A stretch of DNA of 64,000 nucleotides from NCBI RefSeq assembly GCF_025398735.1, contig NZ_CP104694.1, positions 4,241,001 to 4,305,000 on the forward strand. Direction: 5' to 3'. Source of the stretch: Tahibacter amnicola. Its GTDB lineage: Bacteria; Pseudomonadota; Gammaproteobacteria; Xanthomonadales; Rhodanobacteraceae. A model generated the notes under the pieces. It made no database searches. It saw only the letters and a program-made list of their open reading frames with translations, and was not told the origin of the DNA. Position 1 is the stretch's first letter, and each line of letters begins with the position of its first letter. This document shows positions 29,101 through 40,770 of the stretch, in pieces. The translations under genes were made by a program, and so were the position numbers.

Positions 29101-31058
29101 TGGTGGGTAACGCAGGGCCGTCCAACGCCGGTAGTGTCAGCGTCACCGACACACTGCCGGCGGGTGTCGTCCTCACCGGCGCACCGGTATGCACGCCCAG
29201 CGGCGCGGCCACCTGCGGAACCGTCACAGGCACCGCTGGCAACACGAGCTTCAGCGTCGCGGGCGCGACGATTCCGGCAGGCGCCGGCAATACGCTGTCG
29301 CTCAGCGTGCCGGTCAGTTTTGCCTCGGACCTGACGACCGATCCGCTCGCCAATACCGCCACCGCCAGCGACCCGTTCGATCCGACGCCCGTTACCGCGA
29401 CGGATTCGGACACCCGCGATGCGTCCGCCGCGCTCACCGTGACCAAGACCGACGGCAGCCTCAGCTATGTACCAGGCGCGACGGCGACCTATACCGTGGT
29501 GGTTGGCAATAACGGCCCCACCGACGCCGCGAATACGAGCATGACTGACACCCTGCCGGCTGGCGTCACGCTCACCGGCTCGCCCACGTGTGTCGCCGCG
29601 GGTGCCGCGACCTGCGGAACCATTACCGGTTCGGCGGGCGGCAGCCTGGTGGCAATGAACGCCGCGTCTATTCCCGCGGGCGCTGCCAATACGTTGACGC
29701 TGACTTTCCCGGTCGCGTTCGACCCGGCCATGACGACCGATCCGCTCGTGAACACAGTCGAGGTGACCGATCCGGCCGATGCCGACGGTGCGCAGGCGAG
29801 CGACAGCAACGTGCTCCAGGCGACGGTCGGCTTGACCGTCACCAAGGACGACGGCGTTCCGAGCTATTCGCCCGGCGGCAATTCGACCTACGCCGTCGTG
29901 GTGACCAACGCCGGCCCATCCGCGGCCGGCGCCGTCAGCCTTACCGACAATCTGCCGGGCGGCGTGACCCTGACCGGAACACCCACCTGCTCCGCATCGG
30001 GTAGCGCCACCTGCGGCACGATCAATGGCAGTGCGGGCGGATCGACGTTTACCGTTACCGGCGCCACCCTGCCACCCGGCGCACCGCACCAGCTGAGCTA
30101 CAGCGTGCCAGTCGTGTTCAGCAGCAACCTGGCCGCCGATCCCCTGGTCAACTCGGTGACAGCCACCGATCCGTCCGATCCGATTCCCGCGGTGGGCAGC
30201 GACAGCAACGGGCGCACGGCGGCAGCGGCGCTGGCCGTCACCAAGTCCGACGGCAGCACCACCTATACACCGGGAGCCGGCGCGACCTATACGATTTCCG
30301 TCGTGAACAACGGCGTCAGCGATGCCCTGAACGTCAGCGTGAATGACACGCTGCCCGGTGGCGTCACCTTGTCCGCGCCCGCCACCTGTACGCCCATTGG
30401 CACGGCCTCCTGCGGCACACTGACGGGCGCCACGGGTGCGTCGAGCATCAGCATCAGCGGCGCCGGCATTGCGTCCGGTGCGGGCAACCGCATCGACATC
30501 ACGGTTCCGGTCGCCTTCGACGCGAACATGACCACCAATCCATTGGTGAACACCGTGACCGTGGCCGATCCGGACGATCCCGACGGCGCCACCGACAGCG
30601 ACAGCAACGGGCTGGATCCCCAGGCAGACCTGGCCATCGTCAAGAGCGGCCTCCCCACCGTGACAGGCGGCGGACCGATCAGCTACACACTGGTGATCAC
30701 CAACAACGGCGTCAGCCCGGCACACGGCGCCACGTACAACGACCCTCTGCCGCTCGGCATAACGGGTGTGACCGCCAGCTGTGGTTCCGCCTCGGGTGGC
30801 GCGGTCTGCGCGTCACCGGGCGTTGCCGGCTCTGATGTCAGCGGCTATACCGTGTCTGGCACAGTTCCCACGTTGCCGCCGTCCGGCTCGGTCACGATCA
30901 CGATCCAGGGCACCGCACCGGCAGGCCCCACGCAGATGCTCGTGAATACGGCCACGGTCAGCCCGCCGACCGGCACCACGGACCCGGTGCAGCCCAACAA
31001 CACCTCGACTGTCACCACGTCCACGCCAGTCTCGTTGCTCCACTTCGAGATCCAATAG
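23187..31058 (+). CDS. Giant DUF11-repeat secreted/surface protein
   Basis: 2623 residues. The N-terminus has a hydrophobic signal segment (FWLFLLAILIFGPSGTAYA). Residues 40-320 are an unrecognised beta-rich region; a lectin- or jellyroll-like insert lies at about 452-640 (GLCGALMARWNF to NIDNVIFTGCG); otherwise the chain is a string of DUF11/conserved-repeat modules (SVTDTLPAGVTLSG, NPLVNTVTVSDP). The last third contains eight tandem modules of exactly 133 residues. Almost no Lys/Arg, rich in Thr/Ser/Gly/Ala/Asp, as expected of a large extracellular protein. The C-terminus (PVSLLHFEIQ) has no LPXTG, PEP-CTERM or autotransporter barrel, so the anchoring mode is unclear. DUF11 proteins are commonly thought to act as adhesins or stalk-like surface proteins; function here is inference. 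Confidence 0.9.
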   Translation: MHISAWRARQFSAAFWLFLLAILIFGPSGTAYATLTASPLTWNIIGLDSNSPTSGPRHFPVGARVCSNVATTNVSVNFVWDSANANVNLRPGSLSTINLPSIAAGGCADAYFEVEVNTVAAAYDTTRRYHITATDGSGTASTPTPRELYVEHLISQNRNAITDVKYGPNPLSLTSVAAGGTMTLLVGNTYTIELVGGTATQGYEQFEAFINFPNTVFQVLAVTTTYAANSSVYVANPNDKLYADACLWENDPNSPNYRACVGVAGKTGGSPVTTRYTVRIISGGGTTQTLNTLLYDFSGSSFHYNADYTTGARIAAIVDPAASTISKSFSPNPANINGVSVLTVTLTNPNGAPLGGYNFVDNLPAGLTIANPPSPSTAGCGTPTFTPVAGASSFSFANGTLAANSSCVIKLNVTPSMTGTLTNTTSNLFIGSLDTGHSATANLTVNTAPPNGSGLCGALMARWNFPTGMSTTAPVATTANVTAAAFAGAGIAPVFSSNDNTVTPAGTGSWGSNGAIDTNPTLSTSTNDYFEFALDTTGFTSVNLQFDALYKTANGPKGLAVYYGTSPTPPGASVFSNATALSTANAWSTFGAGGTIAFNSGLNPTGNTYFRIYAFNAGNSNSGSDINIDNVIFTGCGPAVKPTLSKAFSPNPIAVNAATTLTFTLTNTNTTALTGASFSDTLPAGLQVAATPVASTTCGGSPTWAPAAGATTLTFGQPTGATIPAGSSCTVSVNVTATTAGPKNNVSGFLTSTESGTNTTSVASATLGVLLPPVLSKRFSASPILAGTSSVLVFHIDNPNQDSALSGIAFSDSYPAGLTNAALPAVSNTCGGSVVANPGGNSIALSSAGPLAGGARCSVSVTVTAASPGTLNNTSGNVSHVINATTVNGNTAADTLVVTAPDPSISLIKQVGSSASGPWLTFLPVTAGAPVYYRFTLENTGDVPLSPISVTDDTLDVSSCNATWAAATLPVAVAANENHIVSCVVGPVTSTAGSHTNIATGSGTYSGTPYASAPDSATYGTTGLTLAKSATQTDFSGVGDVLSYTYLVTNSGFAPLAQPVTITDDKTTATCPAVTTVGDLDAFLDPGESITCTASYTVIAADVTAKQVTNIATATAGGVTSPSSTVTVPLRPDLTVAKTNNTSGTGSVGTPFTWVVTVTNAASAGGVTIPATTTLLVDDLPTTGATYGVSPTATNAGGTTGTISCSGTTTVTCTASTSVTLPAGGSFAVTITVTPSATGSLDNPRSGGTCRADSGLAVTEISDANNDCPPNTVTIAALPQLSINKVANAANFVAGTQGSYTLTVHNGGLAASSGTITVADALPTGLSVPDGAVATSGAQGADWTCTASSNVITCTSTTPLAASADSIFAFTVDVAPDAPANVTNPVTVAGGGDPGCPLATPCPDPTPPTTPVTRTTALSVTKSDGSATYTPGAGATYVITVTNLGPSSAASLSVSDTLPAGVTLSGSPTCVVTGTAACGTLAGSTGSGTFTVSGAILAPGAGNSLSYSVPVSFAAGLTTNPLVNTVTVSDPGDSTPDSASDSDALDAVTGLAVNKTNGQVIYTPGTTATFTVTVTNAGPSDATGVTVSDPLPAGITLTAAPTCVAAGSASCGTLSGTTGGSTFGATGASIAAGAGNSLTYSAPVQYASGMTTNPLVNTVTVTGPDNPSAVTATDSDTLLGVSGLTIAKSDGSETYTPGGTATYTLVVANAGPSDATAISITDTLPGGVTLSGTPSCSATGSAFCGTITATVGSPNFAVANAIVVAGAGNSLSYSLPVQFAPDLTTNPLVNSATVSDPGDPTPDTGTDSNTPDPLTALQLTKSDGATQYTPGATATYTLVLTNAGPSTATAATIADNLPAGVTLTAPPTCSASGNATCGTMSGTVGGSVVGMSNGSVGTDVGDQLTITVPVAFAGNLTVNPLVNTATATDPNDPDGSSAIDSNTLLGQSGLSITKDDASATYTPGGTATYVIVVGNAGPSNAGSVSVTDTLPAGVVLTGAPVCTPSGAATCGTVTGTAGNTSFSVAGATIPAGAGNTLSLSVPVSFASDLTTDPLANTATASDPFDPTPVTATDSDTRDASAALTVTKTDGSLSYVPGATATYTVVVGNNGPTDAANTSMTDTLPAGVTLTGSPTCVAAGAATCGTITGSAGGSLVAMNAASIPAGAANTLTLTFPVAFDPAMTTDPLVNTVEVTDPADADGAQASDSNVLQATVGLTVTKDDGVPSYSPGGNSTYAVVVTNAGPSAAGAVSLTDNLPGGVTLTGTPTCSASGSATCGTINGSAGGSTFTVTGATLPPGAPHQLSYSVPVVFSSNLAADPLVNSVTATDPSDPIPAVGSDSNGRTAAAALAVTKSDGSTTYTPGAGATYTISVVNNGVSDALNVSVNDTLPGGVTLSAPATCTPIGTASCGTLTGATGASSISISGAGIASGAGNRIDITVPVAFDANMTTNPLVNTVTVADPDDPDGATDSDSNGLDPQADLAIVKSGLPTVTGGGPISYTLVITNNGVSPAHGATYNDPLPLGITGVTASCGSASGGAVCASPGVAGSDVSGYTVSGTVPTLPPSGSVTITIQGTAPAGPTQMLVNTATVSPPTGTTDPVQPNNTSTVTTSTPVSLLHFEIQ
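27435..30626 (+). repeat. Eight tandem 399-bp DUF11 coding repeats
   Basis: Unit starts at 27435, 27834, 28233, 28632, 29031, 29430, 29829 and 30228, each exactly 399 bases (133 codons) apart, followed by a diverged ninth module at 30627. Each begins with a variant of [AG]L-x-[VIL]-x-K-[ST/D]DG and YTPG and holds TLP[AG]GVTL, a Cys-x7-Cys pair followed by GT, and NPLVNT. Sequences have diverged, but no insertion or deletion has occurred in any unit. Confidence 0.93.
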
Positions 31059-31083
31059 CCGAGCCCGTCAGCGACGGGACCCG

Positions 31084-31121
31084 TGGCGTGCAGTCCCTTG
31101 ACGTTCGGGGATTGCACGCCA
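31084..31121 (+). terminator. Long hairpin between DUF11 gene and helicase
   Basis: A 14-base stem (31084-31097 with 31108-31121, one G-T wobble) closes a 10-base loop, 25 bases after the DUF11 stop and 43 bases before the helicase start. No T tract follows on either strand, so it may be a Rho-dependent end, an mRNA stabiliser or an attenuator rather than a classic terminator. Confidence 0.45.
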
Positions 31122-31164
31122 TAGTGGACGGATCGGCCGGCCTGGCCGATCCGATGAGTTCCGC

Positions 31165-35568
<4,404 letters not shown>

Positions 35569-35588
35569 ACCGTCCATCCCAAAAATCG

Positions 35589-35620
35589 TACCGCCTGTCT
35601 GCAGAATACTACCACCTGTC
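35589..35620. repeat. Pair of direct repeats, 21-bp spacing
   Basis: TACCGCCTGTC (35589-35599) and TACCACCTGTC (35610-35620) differ in one base and start exactly 21 bases, two helical turns, apart. They lie about 20-50 bases after the helicase stop and 270 bases before the riboswitch, in sequence that is otherwise non-coding. Possibly a binding site for a dimeric regulator. Confidence 0.4.
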
Positions 35621-35889
35621 GACATTTTTCCTCCTTGCTGGCACGGCGAGGGACAGTACACGGCAATCGATACCGACGCTCCGTAAAAGGGCAAGGCTTC
35701 CGGGCCGCGCAAAACCCATGGGCTGGTGCGACCAGCAGCCGGGTCGCCGCGACGTCGCAATCGGGAGGTGGAGGGAGCTCCATCGGCCGGTTGATTGACG
35801 GGGGAATTCCAGGGTTTTCCGCAGAGAGCGGCATCCCGTCGCTCGTCTCCGCAAACGATCGAAACCGTTGAGGCACAACCCTTCGAGGG

Positions 35890-35972
35890 CTCTCGTCAAG
35901 GGCACACCCGGTGCAAGCCGGCGTCGCAAAGCTTCGGATCCCACAGGGGGGATGGCCGAGCCGCCGAGTGCG
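35890..35972 (+). ncRNA. Cyclic-di-GMP-I (GEMM) riboswitch
   Basis: The 5' part has GGGCACACC (consensus GGGCAAACC). Next is a short stem CGGU/GCCG capped by a GCAA (GNRA) tetraloop at 35909-35920, then the conserved CGCAAAGC (35925-35932). The second stem pairs CUUCGG-AUCC with GGAU-GGCCGAG (35932-35941 with about 35950-35960, with small bulges), and the end CCGCCGA matches the consensus YYRCCG. Order, spacing and both helices match GEMM-I RNAs. It lies 60-140 bases upstream of a secreted protein gene, the usual target type in gammaproteobacteria. It senses c-di-GMP and switches expression of the downstream gene. Confidence 0.82.
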
Positions 35973-35982
35973 ACTGTCATGG

Positions 35983-36014
35983 GTCCGCGAGCTTGCAGTT
36001 CGCAAGACACGGAC
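35983..36014 (+). promoter_or_regulatory. Hairpin in riboswitch expression platform
   Basis: Two-part stem GTCCG (35983-35987) with CGGAC (36010-36014), and CTTGC (35992-35996) with GCAAG (36002-36006), between the aptamer and the AGAGGGGAC ribosome binding site at 36022-36030. No U tract follows, which favours control of translation over termination. The rest of 35569-36034 holds no gene. Confidence 0.5.
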
Positions 36015-36034
36015 TCCATCCAGAGGGGACGGTC

Positions 36035-38266
36035 ATGCGCACTCATCGTTCTGCAGGAGCACTATGCCCAGGATGGCTGTTGGCGCTGCCACTGCTTTCC
36101 ATCAGCGGACTCGCCTACGCCGTTGATCCCGTATTTGTTCCGGGAAATCCGACCTGTGCCAACATCAGCGCCGGTAGCGTCGGGTTCTCCATTCCGGGAC
36201 CGGACACCGCCGGTGTCCACACCAATCCGGTCGACGGCGCCACCATCACCATCACCAACAACGGCGACCCACGCAACATCAGCTGGAGCGCGGCCATCGG
36301 CAGCGAGCCGCTGGGCCTTGACGCGATCATCGTCAAGGCCGGCAATGGCGCCAATGTGTATTTCTACAATCCGGAAGCCACATCAGGCGCGAACCTCGTG
36401 ACACCTTCCATCTGCGGGCAGAACAACAACTGGTGTGCCTTGAGCCACCTGGTGATCTGCTACGACTACGAGGTCTACGCGTCCAAGACGGCGCAAACCA
36501 CCTACGACCGTCGCTTCGAATGGAGCATCGACAAATCCGCAACACCGAGTTCCCTCAACTTCTTCGTCGGCGACACTGGCGAAGTGGGCTATTCGGTATC
36601 CGTCCAGAAGAGCGCGCCGATCGACTTTGGTTTTACCGTCAGCGGCGATGTCACTGTCTACAACCCGTGGCCGGTCAGCGCCACGATCAGCAACATCAAC
36701 GATGCCATGGACGGGGACTTCGTCGCGCTGGAATGCGGCGTTTCGTTCCCGTACGCCCTGGGCGCAGGCAGCAGCCTGACCTGCACCTACTCCACCACCG
36801 TGGAGGACAAGTCACAGCGCACCAATATTGCCACCGTCATCGCCAGCGGACAGGTCGGTGGCGCAGAAGCGACTGCGGACGTCATCTTTGGCGAACCGGC
36901 GAATGTTGAACTGGACTCGGTAAACGTCAGCGACACGAACGGCATGAGCTGGTTCTTCGGCAACAGCGGACAAGTGCAATACACACGGCTGTTTGATTGC
37001 GCCGATGTCCCTGGTCACGACAACACCGCCACCATCACCGAGACCGGAGCCAGCGACAGCGCCGGCGTCGGCATCGCGTGCTACACGCTGAGTGTCGGGA
37101 AATCGGCAACGACGGGCTGGCGCCGCACCTGGAACTGGGATCTGGCCAAGGCCTACATCTCGCCGGCACTGAACGCCGACACCAACAATGACCAGATACC
37201 CGACGCATTGCTGGTGGCGAGCGGGCAGACGGTCATGCTGGGTTACACCGTCACAGCCAATGCCACCTCCAGCGGCAGCGACTATGAGGTCAGCGGCATC
37301 ATCACCGTGAGCAACAACAACCCGGTGCGCCAGGCCGATCTGATCAACGTCACCGATACGCTCAGTGGTGCCGGATCCCTCGCAGTAAATTGCCCGTCGC
37401 TGGTGGTACCGGCCGGAGGATCCCTGGTGTGCACGTACTCGGGCTTTGCGCCGGATGCATCCGAACGCACGAATGTCGGCCAGGCGTTGCAGCAGAACGT
37501 CCACTTTGCTGCTAATGGCGCGGGAACGGCGGAAGGATCGACCGCCTACTCCGGTACGGCAGCAGTGAGTTTCTCGGCCAACCCCAGCACCGAAACCGAC
37601 GAATGTGTAAGTGTCTCCGACGGCTTCAACGGGCAGCTGCCCGTGACACTGGGCCAGGCCTGCGCCGGCCAGCTGCCCAGGACATTCACCTTCAGCGGAG
37701 CCTTCACGTATGAGGTGAGCATGCCGCTATGCACCACCTTTGGCGTGCGCAACGATGCCTTCGGTGCAGCGAACGACAGCGGGCGCACTGCGGGTGCGGA
37801 TGCAACCGTCGTCATCACCAACCGGGATTGCACATCCGGTTGCACGTTGACGCCCGGCTACTGGAAGACGCATTCGAACTACGGGCCGGCACCGTATGAC
37901 CCGGCCTGGGCGCTCGTTCTTCCCGGCGGCGCCAACACGACGTTCTTCCTCAGCGGCAAGAGCTGGTACCAGACACTGTGGACGGCGCCTGCGGGCAATG
38001 TGTACTGGACGCTGTCGCGTGCCTACATCGCTGCGGCGCTCAACCAGCACAATGGCGCCACTGTTCCCACCGGGGTGCAAGCGGCGCTTGACCAGGCCTC
38101 CGCCATCTTTGCGGCCAACACGCCCGCACAGATCGGCACGCTCAAGGGCAACGCCCCCTTGCGCAGCACCATCATCAACCTCGCGGCGACCCTGGACATG
38201 TACAACAACGGGCTGAACCCGGATGGTCCGGCCCACTGTACGGAGGACTCAACGTCCGGGAACTGA
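36035..38266 (+). CDS. Secreted repeat protein under c-di-GMP riboswitch
   Basis: 743 residues from ATG 36035, chosen because a clean signal peptide (GWLLALPLLSISGLAYA, cut before VDPVF) starts there and AGAGGGG lies just upstream; the frame is open to 35795 but that part is the riboswitch. The body consists of beta-sandwich modules similar to DUF11 (RRFEWSIDKSATPSSLNFFVGDTGEVGYSVSV, later TGWRRTWNWDLAKAY). Near the C-terminus, CTLTPGYWKTHSNYG introduces a roughly 140-residue domain, often seen at the end of bacterial secreted proteins, with KSWYQTLWTAPAGN and YWTLSRAYIAAALNQ. Cys-rich, so oxidised outside the cytoplasm. Function unknown; c-di-GMP control suggests a matrix or attachment role. 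Confidence 0.83.
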   Translation: MRTHRSAGALCPGWLLALPLLSISGLAYAVDPVFVPGNPTCANISAGSVGFSIPGPDTAGVHTNPVDGATITITNNGDPRNISWSAAIGSEPLGLDAIIVKAGNGANVYFYNPEATSGANLVTPSICGQNNNWCALSHLVICYDYEVYASKTAQTTYDRRFEWSIDKSATPSSLNFFVGDTGEVGYSVSVQKSAPIDFGFTVSGDVTVYNPWPVSATISNINDAMDGDFVALECGVSFPYALGAGSSLTCTYSTTVEDKSQRTNIATVIASGQVGGAEATADVIFGEPANVELDSVNVSDTNGMSWFFGNSGQVQYTRLFDCADVPGHDNTATITETGASDSAGVGIACYTLSVGKSATTGWRRTWNWDLAKAYISPALNADTNNDQIPDALLVASGQTVMLGYTVTANATSSGSDYEVSGIITVSNNNPVRQADLINVTDTLSGAGSLAVNCPSLVVPAGGSLVCTYSGFAPDASERTNVGQALQQNVHFAANGAGTAEGSTAYSGTAAVSFSANPSTETDECVSVSDGFNGQLPVTLGQACAGQLPRTFTFSGAFTYEVSMPLCTTFGVRNDAFGAANDSGRTAGADATVVITNRDCTSGCTLTPGYWKTHSNYGPAPYDPAWALVLPGGANTTFFLSGKSWYQTLWTAPAGNVYWTLSRAYIAAALNQHNGATVPTGVQAALDQASAIFAANTPAQIGTLKGNAPLRSTIINLAATLDMYNNGLNPDGPAHCTEDSTSGN

Positions 38267-38280
38267 GCCCGGACGGTGAC

Positions 38281-38306
38281 GGCACGGCACACGGACGTGC
38301 CGTGCC
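38281..38306. terminator. Perfect hairpin after secreted protein gene
   Basis: A 10-base perfect inverted repeat (38281-38290 with 38297-38306, GGCACGGCAC) closes a 6-base loop, 15 bases after the stop at 38266. GC-rich without a T tract, so an intrinsic terminator is uncertain. Confidence 0.45.
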
Positions 38307-38479
38307 CGATTGGCGCCAGTGCCTGCCTACCCCTCGCACGCAGATACTGGTGCGCTGCAGCAGCGTTCGCGCCGCTTCACGGCGGCGCGACGTTGTTGAA
38401 CGGCTCGCTAACAATCGCACGATGGTTGCCTTTTTCCCTCCGCCGGGCCATACACTTGGCACGGAGGCGAAAGGATGCC

Positions 38480-40744
38480 ATGACCGATACGCTGACTCCG
38501 GAAATCGCGCGACGCGACGCTCCCGCCCGCTTGGCCGATCGGCGCGATCTCCCCACGCGCGTGGCCGTCAATCTCCAGCACCTGCTCGGATTGAGCACAA
38601 CCGCACTGGAGCGTTCCGTGCGCGGCATGCTCGATGAGTTCGAGCGCCAGATCGTGCGACTGGCGGACAAGGCGCTCAACAACGAACAGGAAAATGCGTA
38701 TTTTGACACTTTGTATATTGTCAAGCGTGGCCGTGAGGAATTCCTGTCGCGATTCATGGGTGTGATCGAAAGCGCCATCGCACGCTTTGACCTGCCGGTT
38801 CCGTTCAAGATCACCGCGTCTGCATCGCCATCCATCTCACGCAACACCTTGCGACTCATTGATGCCGACGACCTCGAAGGCGCCGTGGTGCTGGACGACG
38901 TCGCCACAAAGGCCGCCGTACGCTTCAGCGGCGAGCTCTACGAGCTGGGCCACCGCATGGGCGTTCTTGCCGGCTCGCCACGCATCTATGCCGAGCGCCT
39001 GCCGCTGGGCCCGGCATGCCTGGTGGAAGGGCTGCGCCACGCGGCCGAGCCACTGGCCCTGAGTGTCGAACACCGCAGCCTGCTCTACCGGGCCTTCGAA
39101 CGCCTGGTCATGAGTGATCTCGGCGCGCTCTACCAGGTCCTCAATCGCAGCCTGATTGAACAGGGCGTGCTGCCGCGGCTGCATGGGCTCGTCGCGGCGG
39201 CGGCTGGTGACGGCGTGGAGTCGCCCAAACGTCCGGCCTCGCTCTCGCCCGTTCCGAGGCCCCGACCGGCCGACGCGCCGACGGTACCGCAGCCGGCGCC
39301 GGCCGCCGAGTCCGCACGCTCGCGCCCGATGGACGATTCGCGTTTGCAGGAGAGCCTGCAGACCCTGCGCAAGCTCCTCAAACAGCGACGCCAGGCGACT
39401 GTCCATTGGGTCGATCGCGTCGAGCTCGACCAGGCCCTGGCGGACCTGCAGCAGTCGCCCAATACGAGCAGCGACATCCGGCGCCTGGGTCACGCCAGGC
39501 TCAAGCGCATTGTGACCGAACAGCTGCGCGCGCGCGGCTGGGACAGCGGTATGCGCCTGCGCGGCGAAGACAGCGACCTGATTGAACTGTCGAGCATGCT
39601 GTTCGAGTACCTGTCGCGGGATGCGATCGAGGACGGCGTGACACGGCCGGTACTGATCAAGCTGCACGTTCCCTATACGCGACTGGCCCTCCATGATCCC
39701 CAGCTCTTTCTGCGCCGCGCGCAACCGGCCCGCCTGCTTCTGAACGGCATCATCGAGGCGTGTCGTTTCGGCATCGACGAGGTGGAAGGCGAAGTGGATT
39801 TTACCCTTAGTGGTCAAATCCACATGCTGGTTGATCGCATCGCCCGCGAGTACACCGGCAATCCCCATCTGGTGGACGAGCTGCTCGAAACCCTGTCGAT
39901 GTACATGGCCAACCAGACCAAGCGCACCGATGCCGCGGAGCGTCGCCACGTCGCCGCCGCTACCGGCCGTGCCAAGCTCACTATCGCCACCACCCAGGCG
40001 CGGGAGGCAGTCACCGAACGATTGGCCGGGCGCCGCCCGACAAAACTCTTGCGCACGCTGATCGACAAGGCCTGGATCGATGCGCTCGCCCTGGTGCTCC
40101 TGCGCCAGGGCGACGCCAGCGAAGCGTACCGACGGCGTCTGGCCGTCGTGGACGAACTGCTCGCACTGACCGACGCGACGCAGCCGGCTCCGGGGCTCCT
40201 TTCCCCTGCCGACCTGCGCCAGGAAATCGAGGAAGGCCTCTCGCAGATCGGCTATCACGCCGACGACATCCCGCTGGTGGTGCAGAAGTTCCTTTCGCCG
40301 GAGGCGGCCGCCCAGGAAGAAAACCCCAGCTCGCAGGTGGAGCTGGCCATCAAGCTCAAGAACCGGGCACGCCTGGGCGCGGAGGCCAGCCCCGCCGAGG
40401 CCCCCATCATCACCGTGCAGGCGGACGATTCCCCCCTCAATGCCGCGGAGGAAGCCGCGCTGGAAAAGCTCAAGTTGGTCGCCCATGGCACCTGGTTTGA
40501 GTTCCTGCATGGCGCGCACGGGGTAAAGGCGCGGCGAAAGATGCTCTGGTCGTCCGTGGCCACGGGCACCTGCATCTTTACCAATCTGCGCGGTGCCGTC
40601 GTCGCCGAACAGTCGCTCAAGCAGGTGGCTCGCGCCATGAGCCGCGGCGAGGCGCGCATCCTAGACCTGGACAACGAGGCACCGGTCGAACGGGCCTGGG
40701 CACAGATTCTGCGCGAGCTGAAAGCCGACACGCCACGCCCATAG
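38480..40744 (+). CDS. DUF1631 family protein
   Basis: 754 residues from ATG 38480, which has GGAGGCGAAAGG upstream; the open frame before it (from 38276) includes the hairpin region. Typical DUF1631 features: RQIVRLADKALNNEQENAYFDTLYIVKRGREEFLSRFM near the N-terminus, a low-complexity Pro/Ala linker at about 245-290, and the C-terminal EKLKLVAHGTWFEFLHGAHGVKARRKMLWSSVATGTCIFTNLRG. The family occurs mainly in gamma- and betaproteobacteria and is annotated only as domain of unknown function; a PilZ-like C-terminal fold would fit the last segment, which is speculation. No operon partner. Confidence 0.88.
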   Translation: MTDTLTPEIARRDAPARLADRRDLPTRVAVNLQHLLGLSTTALERSVRGMLDEFERQIVRLADKALNNEQENAYFDTLYIVKRGREEFLSRFMGVIESAIARFDLPVPFKITASASPSISRNTLRLIDADDLEGAVVLDDVATKAAVRFSGELYELGHRMGVLAGSPRIYAERLPLGPACLVEGLRHAAEPLALSVEHRSLLYRAFERLVMSDLGALYQVLNRSLIEQGVLPRLHGLVAAAAGDGVESPKRPASLSPVPRPRPADAPTVPQPAPAAESARSRPMDDSRLQESLQTLRKLLKQRRQATVHWVDRVELDQALADLQQSPNTSSDIRRLGHARLKRIVTEQLRARGWDSGMRLRGEDSDLIELSSMLFEYLSRDAIEDGVTRPVLIKLHVPYTRLALHDPQLFLRRAQPARLLLNGIIEACRFGIDEVEGEVDFTLSGQIHMLVDRIAREYTGNPHLVDELLETLSMYMANQTKRTDAAERRHVAAATGRAKLTIATTQAREAVTERLAGRRPTKLLRTLIDKAWIDALALVLLRQGDASEAYRRRLAVVDELLALTDATQPAPGLLSPADLRQEIEEGLSQIGYHADDIPLVVQKFLSPEAAAQEENPSSQVELAIKLKNRARLGAEASPAEAPIITVQADDSPLNAAEEAALEKLKLVAHGTWFEFLHGAHGVKARRKMLWSSVATGTCIFTNLRGAVVAEQSLKQVARAMSRGEARILDLDNEAPVERAWAQILRELKADTPRP

Positions 40745-40770
40745 CGACGTACCACCGGATGGCGGGGCGA

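Noticed and set aside
27090-30725. Open frame of 1211 codons on the minus strand, antisense to the DUF11 repeats
   Set aside because: It is a by-product of the regular GC-rich codon pattern of the sense repeats; its translation is Arg/Gly/His-rich low complexity, with no family motifs or ribosome binding site.
35860-35885. Possible sigma-54 promoter (GGCAC element) before the riboswitch
   Set aside because: The -12 GC element is absent at the required distance.
35795-36034. N-terminal extension of the riboswitch-controlled protein
   Set aside because: The extension would be encoded by the aptamer itself, and a clean signal peptide with ribosome binding site begins at 36035.
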